From NCBI RefSeq assembly GCF_003428335.1, contig NZ_CP031704.1:4340001-4404000 (forward strand): a stretch of DNA of 64,000 nt. Reading direction: 5' to 3'. Made by a program: the position numbers and the translations under genes. The notes beneath the pieces were generated by a model that ran no database searches, had not been told where the DNA came from, and saw only the letters and a list, made by a program, of their open reading frames with translations. Of the stretch, positions 57,189 to 64,000 are shown piece after piece (the first letter of the stretch is position 1; each line of letters starts with the position of its first letter). This DNA comes from Solimonas sp. K1W22B-7. GTDB taxonomy: Bacteria > Pseudomonadota > Gammaproteobacteria > Nevskiales > Nevskiaceae.

Positions 57189-59204
57189 TCAACGCGAGGT
57201 ACTGAAGCGCTCGCGATTGTCCTCGGGAATCTCCGGCACGCGCAGCGGCACGATCACCAGTTCCTTGCCGCGCAGACTCAGCAGGCGCTGCATCGCCAGG
57301 GGCATCTGGTTGTGCAGGAAGCGGGTCACGGTGTGGTCGTGCTCGAACATCAGCTGGCTGGCGAAGCACAGGCTGTCCGGGTACTCGGACAGCACCTTTT
57401 CCAGCAGCTCGGCGAGTTCCTGCAGCGGATCGTTGCCGTAGGCCTGGTAGGCGGCGGCGCGCAGGCCGCGGCTGGCGCAGTAGCTGGTGAGGTAGCGCAG
57501 GGAGTTGTCGATGCGCACCTGCAGCGATTTGATGGCGCCACCGCCGTCGAAGCTCTGCTTGTCGACCTCGCCCACCGACACGAACAGGTAGTTGCGGAAG
57601 CGGTCGGGGAACTGCTTGCGCGCCCATTCCAGCATCACCATGGCGGCGCCGCGGTTGTTGCCGACCAGGAAGACGGCGGTGGGCGCGCTCTTGTCCTCGG
57701 GCGGGTTCTCGGTGTCGGTGTCCCAGGTCGGGCGCGGGGCGTAGTGGTTCTCGATCAGCGCCATCTGCCGGGCCACGCCCTCGTAGTGGCGGTGGATCAG
57801 CAGGCCCAGTCCGGCGACGCTGCCGGTGATCAGCAGCGTCACCCAGCCGCCGTGCGCGAACTTCTCCACCAGCGTCACCACCAGGATGAAGCCGCAGACC
57901 ACGAAGCCCACTGCCGACAGCAGGAAGGAGCGGAGCCAGGGCTGCATGAAGCGGCGCTGGTCCAGCCAGTGGCGGCAGAGGCCGGCCATGGCCAGGGTGA
58001 AGGTGATGAACACGTTGATCGAGTACAGCACCACCAGCAGGTGCACGCTGCCGCGGCTCCACAGCAGCACGGCCATGGCCGAGATGCCCATCAGCAGGAT
58101 GCCGTTCTGCGTCACCAGGCGGCTGGACAGCTGCCGGAACTGGCGCGGCACCCAGCGGTCCGCCGCCATGTTGGCGAGCACCGAAGGACCGCCGAGGAAG
58201 CCGGTGTTGGCGCCCACGAACAGCAGGCAGGCTTCCAGTATCAGCACCGTCACCAGCAGGCCATGCGACAGCCCCGGGTCGCCGATGCCCATGCTGTCGA
58301 TGATCTTGCCGAAGGTGACGGCGTTGAGCGTCTGCCCAGGCACCGGCTCCACCGCCCACAGCAGGTACAGCAGCAGGATGCCGGAGGCGACGAAGGCCAG
58401 CGACAGCGCCATGTAGAGCATCGTCAGGTGGCCGGTGCGCACGCGCGGCTCGGCCAGGATGTTGACGTTGTTGGAGACGGCCTCGAGGCCGGTGTAGGTG
58501 CCGCCGCCCAGCGAGTAGGCCTTGAGCAGCAGGGCGATGGTGAAGACCCAGCCGGCGGAATCGGCCAGCTCGTGGGTCTCTTCCACGGTCTCCATGAACA
58601 GGGTATCGAGCACATCGGCATGGTGCTGGATGCCGTAGACGATCAGCACCAGGTGCGACACGAAGAAGCCGAGGAACAGCGGCAGCAGGATGCGGATGGA
58701 TTCCTTCATGCCGCGCAGGTTCAGGCCCAGCAGCAGCAGCAGCGCCAGACCCTGCGCCGCCAGTTTCCAGCCCAGCCAATCGTGCGGCAGGAAGCTGAAG
58801 ATGGCGTCCACGCCGGCCGCCACCGAGATGGTGATGGTCAGCACGTAGTCGATGATCAGGGCGGAGCCGGACACCAGGCCCGCGTAGGGCCCGATCAGCT
58901 TGGTGGCAGCCTTGTAGCCGCCGCCGCCGGAGGGAAACAGCTCGATCACCTGGTTGTAGGCCAGGGCGATCACGAACACCGTGACCGCGGTGGCGATCAC
59001 CAGCCACAGGCCCAGGTGCGAATGTGACCCCAGGGCGCGGAAGGCTTCCTCCGGGCCGTAGGCGCTGGAAGACAGGCCGTCCGCACCCAGGCCTACCCAG
59101 GCCAGGAAGGCGACGAGTGCAAGGCTGTGGCGCGTACGCGGGTCCAGCGGATCGAGCGGGCGCCCGACCAGGATGCGACCCAGTCCCTGAAAGAAGTGCT
59201 TCAT
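57189..59204 (-). CDS. APC-family permease, KimA-like potassium transporter
   Basis: 671 residues. About 12 TM helices (about 25-490) with the APC signature LGADGLSSSAYGPEEAF and ELFPSGGGGYKAATKLIGP are followed by a cytoplasmic Usp-like domain (about 500-671, AVFLVGNNRGAAMVMLEWAR). This is the layout of KimA (YdaO), a K+/H+ symporter first annotated as an amino-acid permease. Ion specificity is inferred from the family. GC-rich hairpin 59332-59349 upstream separates it from the lipoprotein gene. Confidence 0.88.
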   Translation of the reverse strand: MKHFFQGLGRILVGRPLDPLDPRTRHSLALVAFLAWVGLGADGLSSSAYGPEEAFRALGSHSHLGLWLVIATAVTVFVIALAYNQVIELFPSGGGGYKAATKLIGPYAGLVSGSALIIDYVLTITISVAAGVDAIFSFLPHDWLGWKLAAQGLALLLLLGLNLRGMKESIRILLPLFLGFFVSHLVLIVYGIQHHADVLDTLFMETVEETHELADSAGWVFTIALLLKAYSLGGGTYTGLEAVSNNVNILAEPRVRTGHLTMLYMALSLAFVASGILLLYLLWAVEPVPGQTLNAVTFGKIIDSMGIGDPGLSHGLLVTVLILEACLLFVGANTGFLGGPSVLANMAADRWVPRQFRQLSSRLVTQNGILLMGISAMAVLLWSRGSVHLLVVLYSINVFITFTLAMAGLCRHWLDQRRFMQPWLRSFLLSAVGFVVCGFILVVTLVEKFAHGGWVTLLITGSVAGLGLLIHRHYEGVARQMALIENHYAPRPTWDTDTENPPEDKSAPTAVFLVGNNRGAAMVMLEWARKQFPDRFRNYLFVSVGEVDKQSFDGGGAIKSLQVRIDNSLRYLTSYCASRGLRAAAYQAYGNDPLQELAELLEKVLSEYPDSLCFASQLMFEHDHTVTRFLHNQMPLAMQRLLSLRGKELVIVPLRVPEIPEDNRERFSTSR

Positions 59205-59331
59205 GCCGGTTCCAGCGCGGCGGCAGGCCCGGAAGCGGGCACGTTCACGGCTGAAAACGGCGCGAGACTACTCTTTTCCTGACCCGGCCGTCAGCCTTGA
59301 CAGACAAGGGGGTTTATTCCAGGGGGTCGGC

Positions 59332-59349
59332 GGGGCCGTGGCCGGCCCC
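59332..59349 (-). terminator. GC-rich hairpin after the orphan lipoprotein gene
   Basis: A 7-base perfect stem (GGGGCCG, 59332-59338, with 59343-59349) and a 4-base loop lie 17 bases beyond the lipoprotein stop. The surrounding run of C and G adds more pairing. No U-run follows, so it is a possible Rho-assisted end. Confidence 0.4.
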
Positions 59350-59366
59350 CGCCCCCGCCCCGGGGT

Positions 59367-61199
59367 TCAGGGAAGCGTGCAGCCGGCGTCGCGGATATCG
59401 TCCCCATCATTGGTGGCAATATCCTTGTCTGCCGCGCCCAGGAAAGCCACCACTTCGACCTTGCCGTCAGCCCGCAGCACGACGCGGTTGTGGCTGAAGG
59501 TCATGATCTTGTTGCCCCCTTCTTCCTTGTAGCGTGTATCCGAGGCGGCGTAGATCTGCTGATCGACGTACTCGTCGAGCTGCGCGCCCTTTTGCAGGAA
59601 GTAGGTGAAGCTCAGGCCATCGCCCTCGCCATTCTTGAACATGCTCAGCTTCATCGTCGCGCACTTGGCAGGATAGCGGCTGTTGTACCCGGCGTTGTCC
59701 TCCACGACCGTCAGCGTCGCCGGCGACCTGGCCACGGCTGCGTTGAAGAAGGCCAGCACGTTCTCCGGGATCGGCCGCTTCTCGGCATACAGCGAAGCGG
59801 TCGAGAACACACCGTCGCCGATCTGCTGCGTCCGTTCCAGCTTGAACGCCACCATCTGTTCGCCGTTGACGTAGAGGGTCAGGTCCAGCGTTATGGTCGA
59901 GCCGACATTCCTGGTGACGCGGTAGTTCGGCTCGACGGTGGAGTGGGTGTTGTCGAACACCCGGTAGCCGTCGTCACCGGGCTGGAACACGAAGCTGCCG
60001 TTGTCGATGTTGATGCTGTCGGTGGCGATCGTGATCGGCAGGTTGTTCCCCACGGTGTAGTTGAGGCTGCCGCTCTTGTTGACGATGCGCGGCGTGTAGC
60101 TGCCGTTGAGCGCCGCAGGCACGATCACGGTCACCGCCGGCCTGCGCAGCTGGCCGAGGAAGCGCGGGATGCCCTGGGCGTTGGCGCCGGTGGTGTCGCC
60201 CACGTTGATCTCGTTGAAGTGACCCAGCTCGTTGTCGGTCAGCGCGTACTCCAGCTTCCTGGCGGCGTCGAACCAGATGATCTCGGGACGGTGCGGCTGG
60301 CCATTGAAGTTGCGGAAGTACGGATTGCCCAGCGTCTTGCCGTCGATCTGCAGCGTGTTGTTGGCGCCGATCACCACCGGCACCTGCTGCCTGTCGGTGA
60401 ACGGTGCCCCGCTGGCTTCCTGGAAGTAGGTCAGCGTGAGACTGCCGGCCAGCGCCGCGTTCACGGTGCCCGGCGTGGTGCCGCCCGGCGTGGGCTCTTC
60501 CTCCTCCTCGGCCGGCGGCGGCGCGAAGTCCGCTCCGTCTTCCACCACCTCGACGAGCAGCTCGCCGTAGCTGCTGCCGGTGGCGCCGAGACGGTCGGCC
60601 AGGGCTTCCAGCAGCAGGTCGTAGGGATTGGTGGGGCCCGGGGTGAACGACGTGGTGACCGGGTTGAGATTGCTGGGTATGTTGTAGCCGGCCGCGCGCA
60701 GCTTGTTGAGCAGCGTGGTGAGTGCCGGCGTGAGGTTGTCCAGGTCCGGCGGGTTGTTGGCGCTGAGCGCATTGAACCAGGCGCCGGGATTCATGCCGCT
60801 GGCCAGGGCCACAGCCAGGTCGGTCAGCGGCGTGAGGTTCACCGTGCCGCCGGAGGTGGTGAAGGCGTGGAAGGCCTGCGTGTTGGCCACACCGCCGATG
60901 AAACCGCCGCTCACCTGCACGGCGCAGGGCAGCGCCGAGGCGGGGATCGCAGGAATGCGATAGCTGCCGTTGGCCGTGGTGTTGCCGGTGAAGGTCTGGC
61001 CACCGCCGCACTTGGCGGTGACCACCGCGCCGGTGATCGGCGCGCCGACCGCGGCGGTACCGCTCAGCTCCACCTCGGCAGCTTCGCCGCCGTCCGGTCC
61101 TCCGTTATCAGTGTCGGAGCAGGCTGCGGCCAGCAAGGCCAGCGTGCCCGCGATGGCGACGCGCCAGGCGCGCGCCGCAAACGTTCCCTGTAATTGCAT
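59367..61199 (-). CDS. Large surface lipoprotein of unknown function with carboxypeptidase-regulatory-like start
   Basis: 610 residues. The lipobox is LLAAACS (about 18-24), then an acidic Gly/Asp linker and a CarboxypepD-reg-like module (about 45-100, LSGTAAVGAPITGAVVTAKCG, shown here by its first residues and ending ANGSYRIPAIP). A central domain, a Glu-rich stretch (AEEEEEPTPGGTTPGT) and a beta-rich C-terminal half (LDLTLYVNGEQMVAFKLERT) follow. I recognise only the first domain, and the rest is new to me. Two cysteines near the end (YPAKCATM, IRDAGCTLP) may pair. The start at 61199 gives the signal peptide. It lies beside the GMC oxidoreductase gene across 131 bases. Confidence 0.75.
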   Translation of the reverse strand: MQLQGTFAARAWRVAIAGTLALLAAACSDTDNGGPDGGEAAEVELSGTAAVGAPITGAVVTAKCGGGQTFTGNTTANGSYRIPAIPASALPCAVQVSGGFIGGVANTQAFHAFTTSGGTVNLTPLTDLAVALASGMNPGAWFNALSANNPPDLDNLTPALTTLLNKLRAAGYNIPSNLNPVTTSFTPGPTNPYDLLLEALADRLGATGSSYGELLVEVVEDGADFAPPPAEEEEEPTPGGTTPGTVNAALAGSLTLTYFQEASGAPFTDRQQVPVVIGANNTLQIDGKTLGNPYFRNFNGQPHRPEIIWFDAARKLEYALTDNELGHFNEINVGDTTGANAQGIPRFLGQLRRPAVTVIVPAALNGSYTPRIVNKSGSLNYTVGNNLPITIATDSINIDNGSFVFQPGDDGYRVFDNTHSTVEPNYRVTRNVGSTITLDLTLYVNGEQMVAFKLERTQQIGDGVFSTASLYAEKRPIPENVLAFFNAAVARSPATLTVVEDNAGYNSRYPAKCATMKLSMFKNGEGDGLSFTYFLQKGAQLDEYVDQQIYAASDTRYKEEGGNKIMTFSHNRVVLRADGKVEVVAFLGAADKDIATNDGDDIRDAGCTLP

Positions 61200-61279
61200 G
61201 ATGACGTCCCCGTGGTGTTGGCGTGGACGCAACCATGGACCCACAGGGGCAGTCGCCTCACCCCCCAAAAGCGGCGTGT

Positions 61280-61295
61280 CCCCCCGTATGGGGGG
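61280..61295. terminator. Hairpin in the gap between GMC gene and lipoprotein gene
   Basis: A perfect CCCCCC/GGGGGG stem with the loop GTAT lies 36 bases after the GMC oxidoreductase stop. No U-run follows. It probably ends the GMC transcript weakly or marks the leader of the lipoprotein gene. Confidence 0.45.
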
Positions 61296-61330
61296 TCAGG
61301 GGATTGCGGAATGCAGCTGGGGCCCTGGCT

Positions 61331-62944
61331 TCAAACCGCATGCGGATCCTTGCGCGCCAGTTCGCCCGCCAGCCGCGTCGCATGCTTGGCTACCAATGCG
61401 TAGATCGACAGCTGCGGATTGGCGCCGATGCTGGTCGGAAACAGCGAGCCGTCGAACACATGCAGGTTCTCCAGCTGGTGATGCCGGCCGTTGCTGTCGG
61501 TGACGCTGTTCTTCGGATCGCTGCCCATGGCGCAGCCGCCCATCAGGTGGGCGCTGAACAGGCCGGTGCGGAATTTCTTCATCTGCAGCGTGTCGACGTG
61601 GCGCAGCGCGTCGCTGGGATTGCCGGTCCAGCGCGCATCCAGGTGCACCTGGCGCACACGCGTGGCGCCGGCCGCGAACTGCAGCTCCGCCATGCGCCGG
61701 TAGGCCTCGCGCATGCCATGCCAGAGATACTCGCCGATGTCGTAGTCCAGCAGCGGGTTACCCTGTTCGTCGATGCGCACCTGCCCGCCCGGCGCATCAT
61801 CGACGAAGCCGTCGCGCATCAGCGCCAGCGCGGCGTTGAGTCGCGGCAAGTGCGAAACCTCGTCCTTCAGGTCGCCGCCGAAGCGGCCGAACATGGTGGA
61901 GACCAGCGCCGGCATCATCGGCGGCACCTCCATCTTGAAGCCGGCGGCGCCGGTGGCGCCGTCCTTCCACTGGAAGTGATCGCTGGCGATGGACTGCGGC
62001 GCGCCATAGTAGCCATCGACCTTCTGCGGCATCTCGGCGAGGCTCAGCACCACCGGATGCACGCAGGTATGCGCGCCGGTCTGGCCGTGGGGATCCGGTG
62101 CGCGCGAACGCAGCAGCAGCGCCGGCGTGTTGATCGAGCCGCCGGAGAGCACGTAGTGCCGCGCACGCACGGTCACGCGCACGCCGCTGGGCGAGAGCGT
62201 ATCGGGCATCAGCGCCAGCGCATCCAGGCCTGCCACGCGCCCGCCCTCGAAGCGCAGTGTCTGCACGCGCAGGTGATGCACCAGCTCGGCCCCCTGGCGC
62301 AGCGCCTGCGGGATCGTGGTGACCAGCATCGACTGCTTGGCGTTGGTGGGGCAGCCGACGCCGCAGTAGCCGAGGTTCCAGCAGCCGCGCACGTTGCGCG
62401 GGATGACATGCCATTCCCAGTCCAGCTTCTGCGCACCGTCGCGCAGCACCGCGTTGTTGGCGTTGGGCGCCATCGCCCAGGGCGCAACGCCCAGGCGCTC
62501 TTCCATGCGCTGGAACCAGGGCGCCATCTCGTCCACCGAGGCGCCGCGCACGCCGTGCTTTCCGGCCCAGTGCTTCAGCGTCTCCGGCGGCGTGCGGAAG
62601 CTGGAGGTCCAGTTGACCGTGGTGGTACCGCCCACCGCCCTGCCCTGCAGGATCTGCAGCGCCCCGTCGGAGCTGGCGCGGCCGGCACCCTCCTGGTACA
62701 GCGTGGCGTAGGCACGCGCCTCGTTCATGTCGCGGAAATCGCGTGCGGTCTGCAGCGGACCCTCTTCCAGGATCAGCACGCGCAGGCCGGCGGCGCTGAG
62801 GATCTCCGCAGCGGTGCCGCCACCGGCACCGCTGCCGACGATCGCCACGTCGGCCTCCAGCGTCAGGTCCTGCGTCAGCAGGGAGGCGTCGCGCACTCGC
62901 CAGCCACTGGCGATGCCGTCGGTGTAGATGTCGTCGATGGCCAT
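61331..62944 (-). CDS. GMC-family FAD-dependent oxidoreductase
   Basis: 537 residues. The FAD dinucleotide site is DVAIVGSGAGGGTAAEILS (about 32-50), then GRAVGGTTTVNWTSSFRTP, and the C-terminal FAD loop is IGANPQLSIYALVAKHATRL. Cysteines in GCWNLGYCGVGCP and the LFSAHLMGGCAMGSD segment are typical of the cholesterol-oxidase-like / long-chain alcohol oxidase branch. It probably oxidises an alcohol on a hydrophobic or sugar-like compound, passing electrons to a partner. The start at 62944 is seven bases after the Tat-exported gene, so the two form a pair. No Tat signal of its own is seen, so it may be co-exported with that partner. Confidence 0.9.
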   Translation of the reverse strand: MAIDDIYTDGIASGWRVRDASLLTQDLTLEADVAIVGSGAGGGTAAEILSAAGLRVLILEEGPLQTARDFRDMNEARAYATLYQEGAGRASSDGALQILQGRAVGGTTTVNWTSSFRTPPETLKHWAGKHGVRGASVDEMAPWFQRMEERLGVAPWAMAPNANNAVLRDGAQKLDWEWHVIPRNVRGCWNLGYCGVGCPTNAKQSMLVTTIPQALRQGAELVHHLRVQTLRFEGGRVAGLDALALMPDTLSPSGVRVTVRARHYVLSGGSINTPALLLRSRAPDPHGQTGAHTCVHPVVLSLAEMPQKVDGYYGAPQSIASDHFQWKDGATGAAGFKMEVPPMMPALVSTMFGRFGGDLKDEVSHLPRLNAALALMRDGFVDDAPGGQVRIDEQGNPLLDYDIGEYLWHGMREAYRRMAELQFAAGATRVRQVHLDARWTGNPSDALRHVDTLQMKKFRTGLFSAHLMGGCAMGSDPKNSVTDSNGRHHQLENLHVFDGSLFPTSIGANPQLSIYALVAKHATRLAGELARKDPHAV

Positions 62945-62951
62945 GGCGGTG

Positions 62952-63527
62952 TCAGCTGTTGAGCGACTGGTAGGCCCAGGCCAGCGGCCCGGGATAGCCC
63001 AGCTGCGCCCAGCCCTCGGGCTGGCTGTAGTGCGCGGTGCAGCAGAGCTTGTTGAGCGCCAGGTAGCCGGCGTTGAACAGGCCGACCCGGCTGTCGCGCC
63101 AGCGCTGCAGGAAGGCGGCGACCTGCTGCGGCGTGGCCTCGCGCCAGGGCTCGGCGACGCCGGTGGTGAGCCAGCGTGTCGGCCGCAGGTGCAGCAGGTC
63201 GAACAGCTTGAACACCTCGCGCTGTGCCGGCGCACCGAGGCGCAGTACCGCATCGTCGACGCGCGCCAGCAGGCCGCTGAGCTGCGCCTGTCCCGCGGGA
63301 GCGGCCAGCAGGCTGCCCTCCAGCATCACCGGCAGCAGCGCGCGGAACAGCTCCACGTCGGCATCGCGCAGGCAGCGCAGGCCGGCGGCGGCGGCCTGTT
63401 CCCGGCGCGCGCATCCGGACAGGGTGCCGCCGATGCCGGCGGCAGCCAGCACCACGCTGGAAGCCAGGCCCAGCTTGAGGACGGAGCGGCGGCTCAGGGA
63501 CGCCGGTTCGAAGTCATGGTCTTGCAT
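62952..63527 (-). CDS. Tat-exported small subunit, gluconate 2-dehydrogenase subunit 3-like
   Basis: 191 residues. The twin-arginine signal (LSRRSVLKLGLASSVVLAAA, about 11-30) ends near a cysteine (LSGCARRE) that could be a lipobox. The mature helical part (FRALLPVMLEGSLLA, FKLFDLLHLRPTRW) fits the subunit-3 family that accompanies GMC dehydrogenases. It would carry the GMC subunit to the periplasm. It is followed by the GMC gene seven bases later and preceded by the DUF1302 gene. Confidence 0.8.
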   Translation of the reverse strand: MQDHDFEPASLSRRSVLKLGLASSVVLAAAGIGGTLSGCARREQAAAAGLRCLRDADVELFRALLPVMLEGSLLAAPAGQAQLSGLLARVDDAVLRLGAPAQREVFKLFDLLHLRPTRWLTTGVAEPWREATPQQVAAFLQRWRDSRVGLFNAGYLALNKLCCTAHYSQPEGWAQLGYPGPLAWAYQSLNS

Positions 63528-63553
63528 AATTAAACGATCGGATTGTTCGGTGC

Positions 63554-63589
63554 AAAAGAAAGCGGGGCGGCATTCTCAGCGCGCCCCGC
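63554..63589 (-). terminator. Terminator after the second DUF1302 gene
   Basis: On the minus strand an 8-base stem (CGCCCCGC mirror arms, 63562-63569 and 63582-63589) is followed by TTTCTTTT (63554-63561). It lies 5 bases after the stop. Confidence 0.7.
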
Positions 63590-63594
63590 CGGGA

Positions 63595-64000
63595 TCAGAA
63601 CTGGAACTTGACGAAGGCCTGCGCGGTATCGCGGTCGGCATTGAGGTTGTAGGGGCCGCCGCCGAAGAACCAGGTGTAGCCGAGGTTCAGCGACATGAAG
63701 GACTTGTAGCGCGCCTCGATCGTGAAGTTGGTCTGCTTGCGGCCTTCCACGAAGTTGCCGGCCAGGCCCGGGGCGGTGCCCTTCACATCATGCTTCCACA
63801 CGATCTGCGGCGCCAGGCTGATGCCGGGCAGCACGGATTCGTAGCGAATCAGGCTGATGATCACGTAGCCGTAGGACAGCTTGTCCGGGAAGCCCTTGCG
63901 ATCCTGCTGGTGCGGGTTGAAGCGCAGGCCATCGGGACCGATCACGCAGGTCGGGTTGGTGGAGCAGGCCTGGGCGGAGCCGTTGGCACCCGAGCCGTCG
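63595..64000 (-). CDS. DUF1302 family outer-membrane protein, C-terminal end only
   Basis: About 135 residues are visible. The frame is open to the right edge, and the visible GTG is internal. The C-terminus KAFVKFQF-type ending (DTAQAFVKFQF, terminal Phe), the motif GTAPGLAGNFVEGRK and LNLGYTWFFGGGPYNLNADRD match the DUF1302 protein at 37200-39473, so it is a paralogue. It probably provides outer-membrane passage for the substrate of the neighbouring GMC oxidoreductase. Loss of the N-terminal part is due only to the window edge. Confidence 0.88.
   Translation of the reverse strand, partial: DGSGANGSAQACSTNPTCVIGPDGLRFNPHQQDRKGFPDKLSYGYVIISLIRYESVLPGISLAPQIVWKHDVKGTAPGLAGNFVEGRKQTNFTIEARYKSFMSLNLGYTWFFGGGPYNLNADRDTAQAFVKFQF

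Overview
This window is GC-rich chromosomal DNA from a gammaproteobacterium, densely packed with genes. It carries a conserved gammaproteobacterial core: guaBA, xseA, prmA-fis-purH, lptD-surA-pdxA-rsmA, rluD opposite bamD, sucCD and pilSR. It also has an outer-membrane and hydrophobic-compound flavour: two DUF1302 proteins, an MMPL transporter with a YCF48-like partner, and a GMC oxidoreductase. Together these suggest a member of the Nevskiales/Solimonadaceae or a close relative. That placement is an inference from gene content, not from an alignment. No tRNA, rRNA or CRISPR array was seen, and no gene-free gap exceeds 300 bases. || Layout. 1-3557 (minus): guaB and guaA with an unusual two-gene insert between them, a nucleotidyltransferase-fold protein and a 69-residue partner. 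3627-8435 (plus): xseA, a prmA gene fused to a phosphatase-like domain, fis and purH. 8652-13701 (minus): a TPR protein, pmbA, and the cell-wall recycling pair amgK-murU with an OsmC gene. 13774-19936 (plus): lptD, surA, pdxA, rsmA and a UspA-type gene. 19933-31921 (minus): a complete but compact Tad (Flp) pilus locus with a DUF3613 gene and a c-di-GMP signalling protein at its downstream end. 32078-32908: apaH. 33042-39473 (minus): DUF1302 outer-membrane protein, YCF48-like protein and MMPL transporter. 39686-42576: pgeF and rluD opposite bamD. 42627-43726: an IS630-family element sitting inside a REP palindrome. 43814-48443: nadE, a ring-opening dioxygenase and sucCD. 48666-51768: a zinc-ribbon protein, pilS and pilR. 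51924-56850: CysH-like protein, hydrolase, metallophosphatase, VWA protein, MAPEG and SanA-like proteins. 56963-64000 (minus): a small membrane ORF, a KimA-like transporter, a large orphan lipoprotein, a GMC oxidoreductase with a Tat-exported partner, and the 3' end of a second DUF1302 gene. || How the genes work together. Several genes feed purine synthesis: purH makes IMP, guaB makes XMP and guaA makes GMP. A large share serves the envelope: LptD assembles LPS, SurA and BamD assemble outer-membrane proteins, and AmgK/MurU recycle MurNAc. Surface motility or attachment is represented twice, by the Tad pilus with an attached diguanylate-cyclase-type protein and by the PilS/PilR regulators of type IV pili. 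The least explained parts are the guaB/guaA insert, the PrmA-phosphatase fusion, the tail of BamD, the orphan lipoprotein and the two DUF1302-linked modules.
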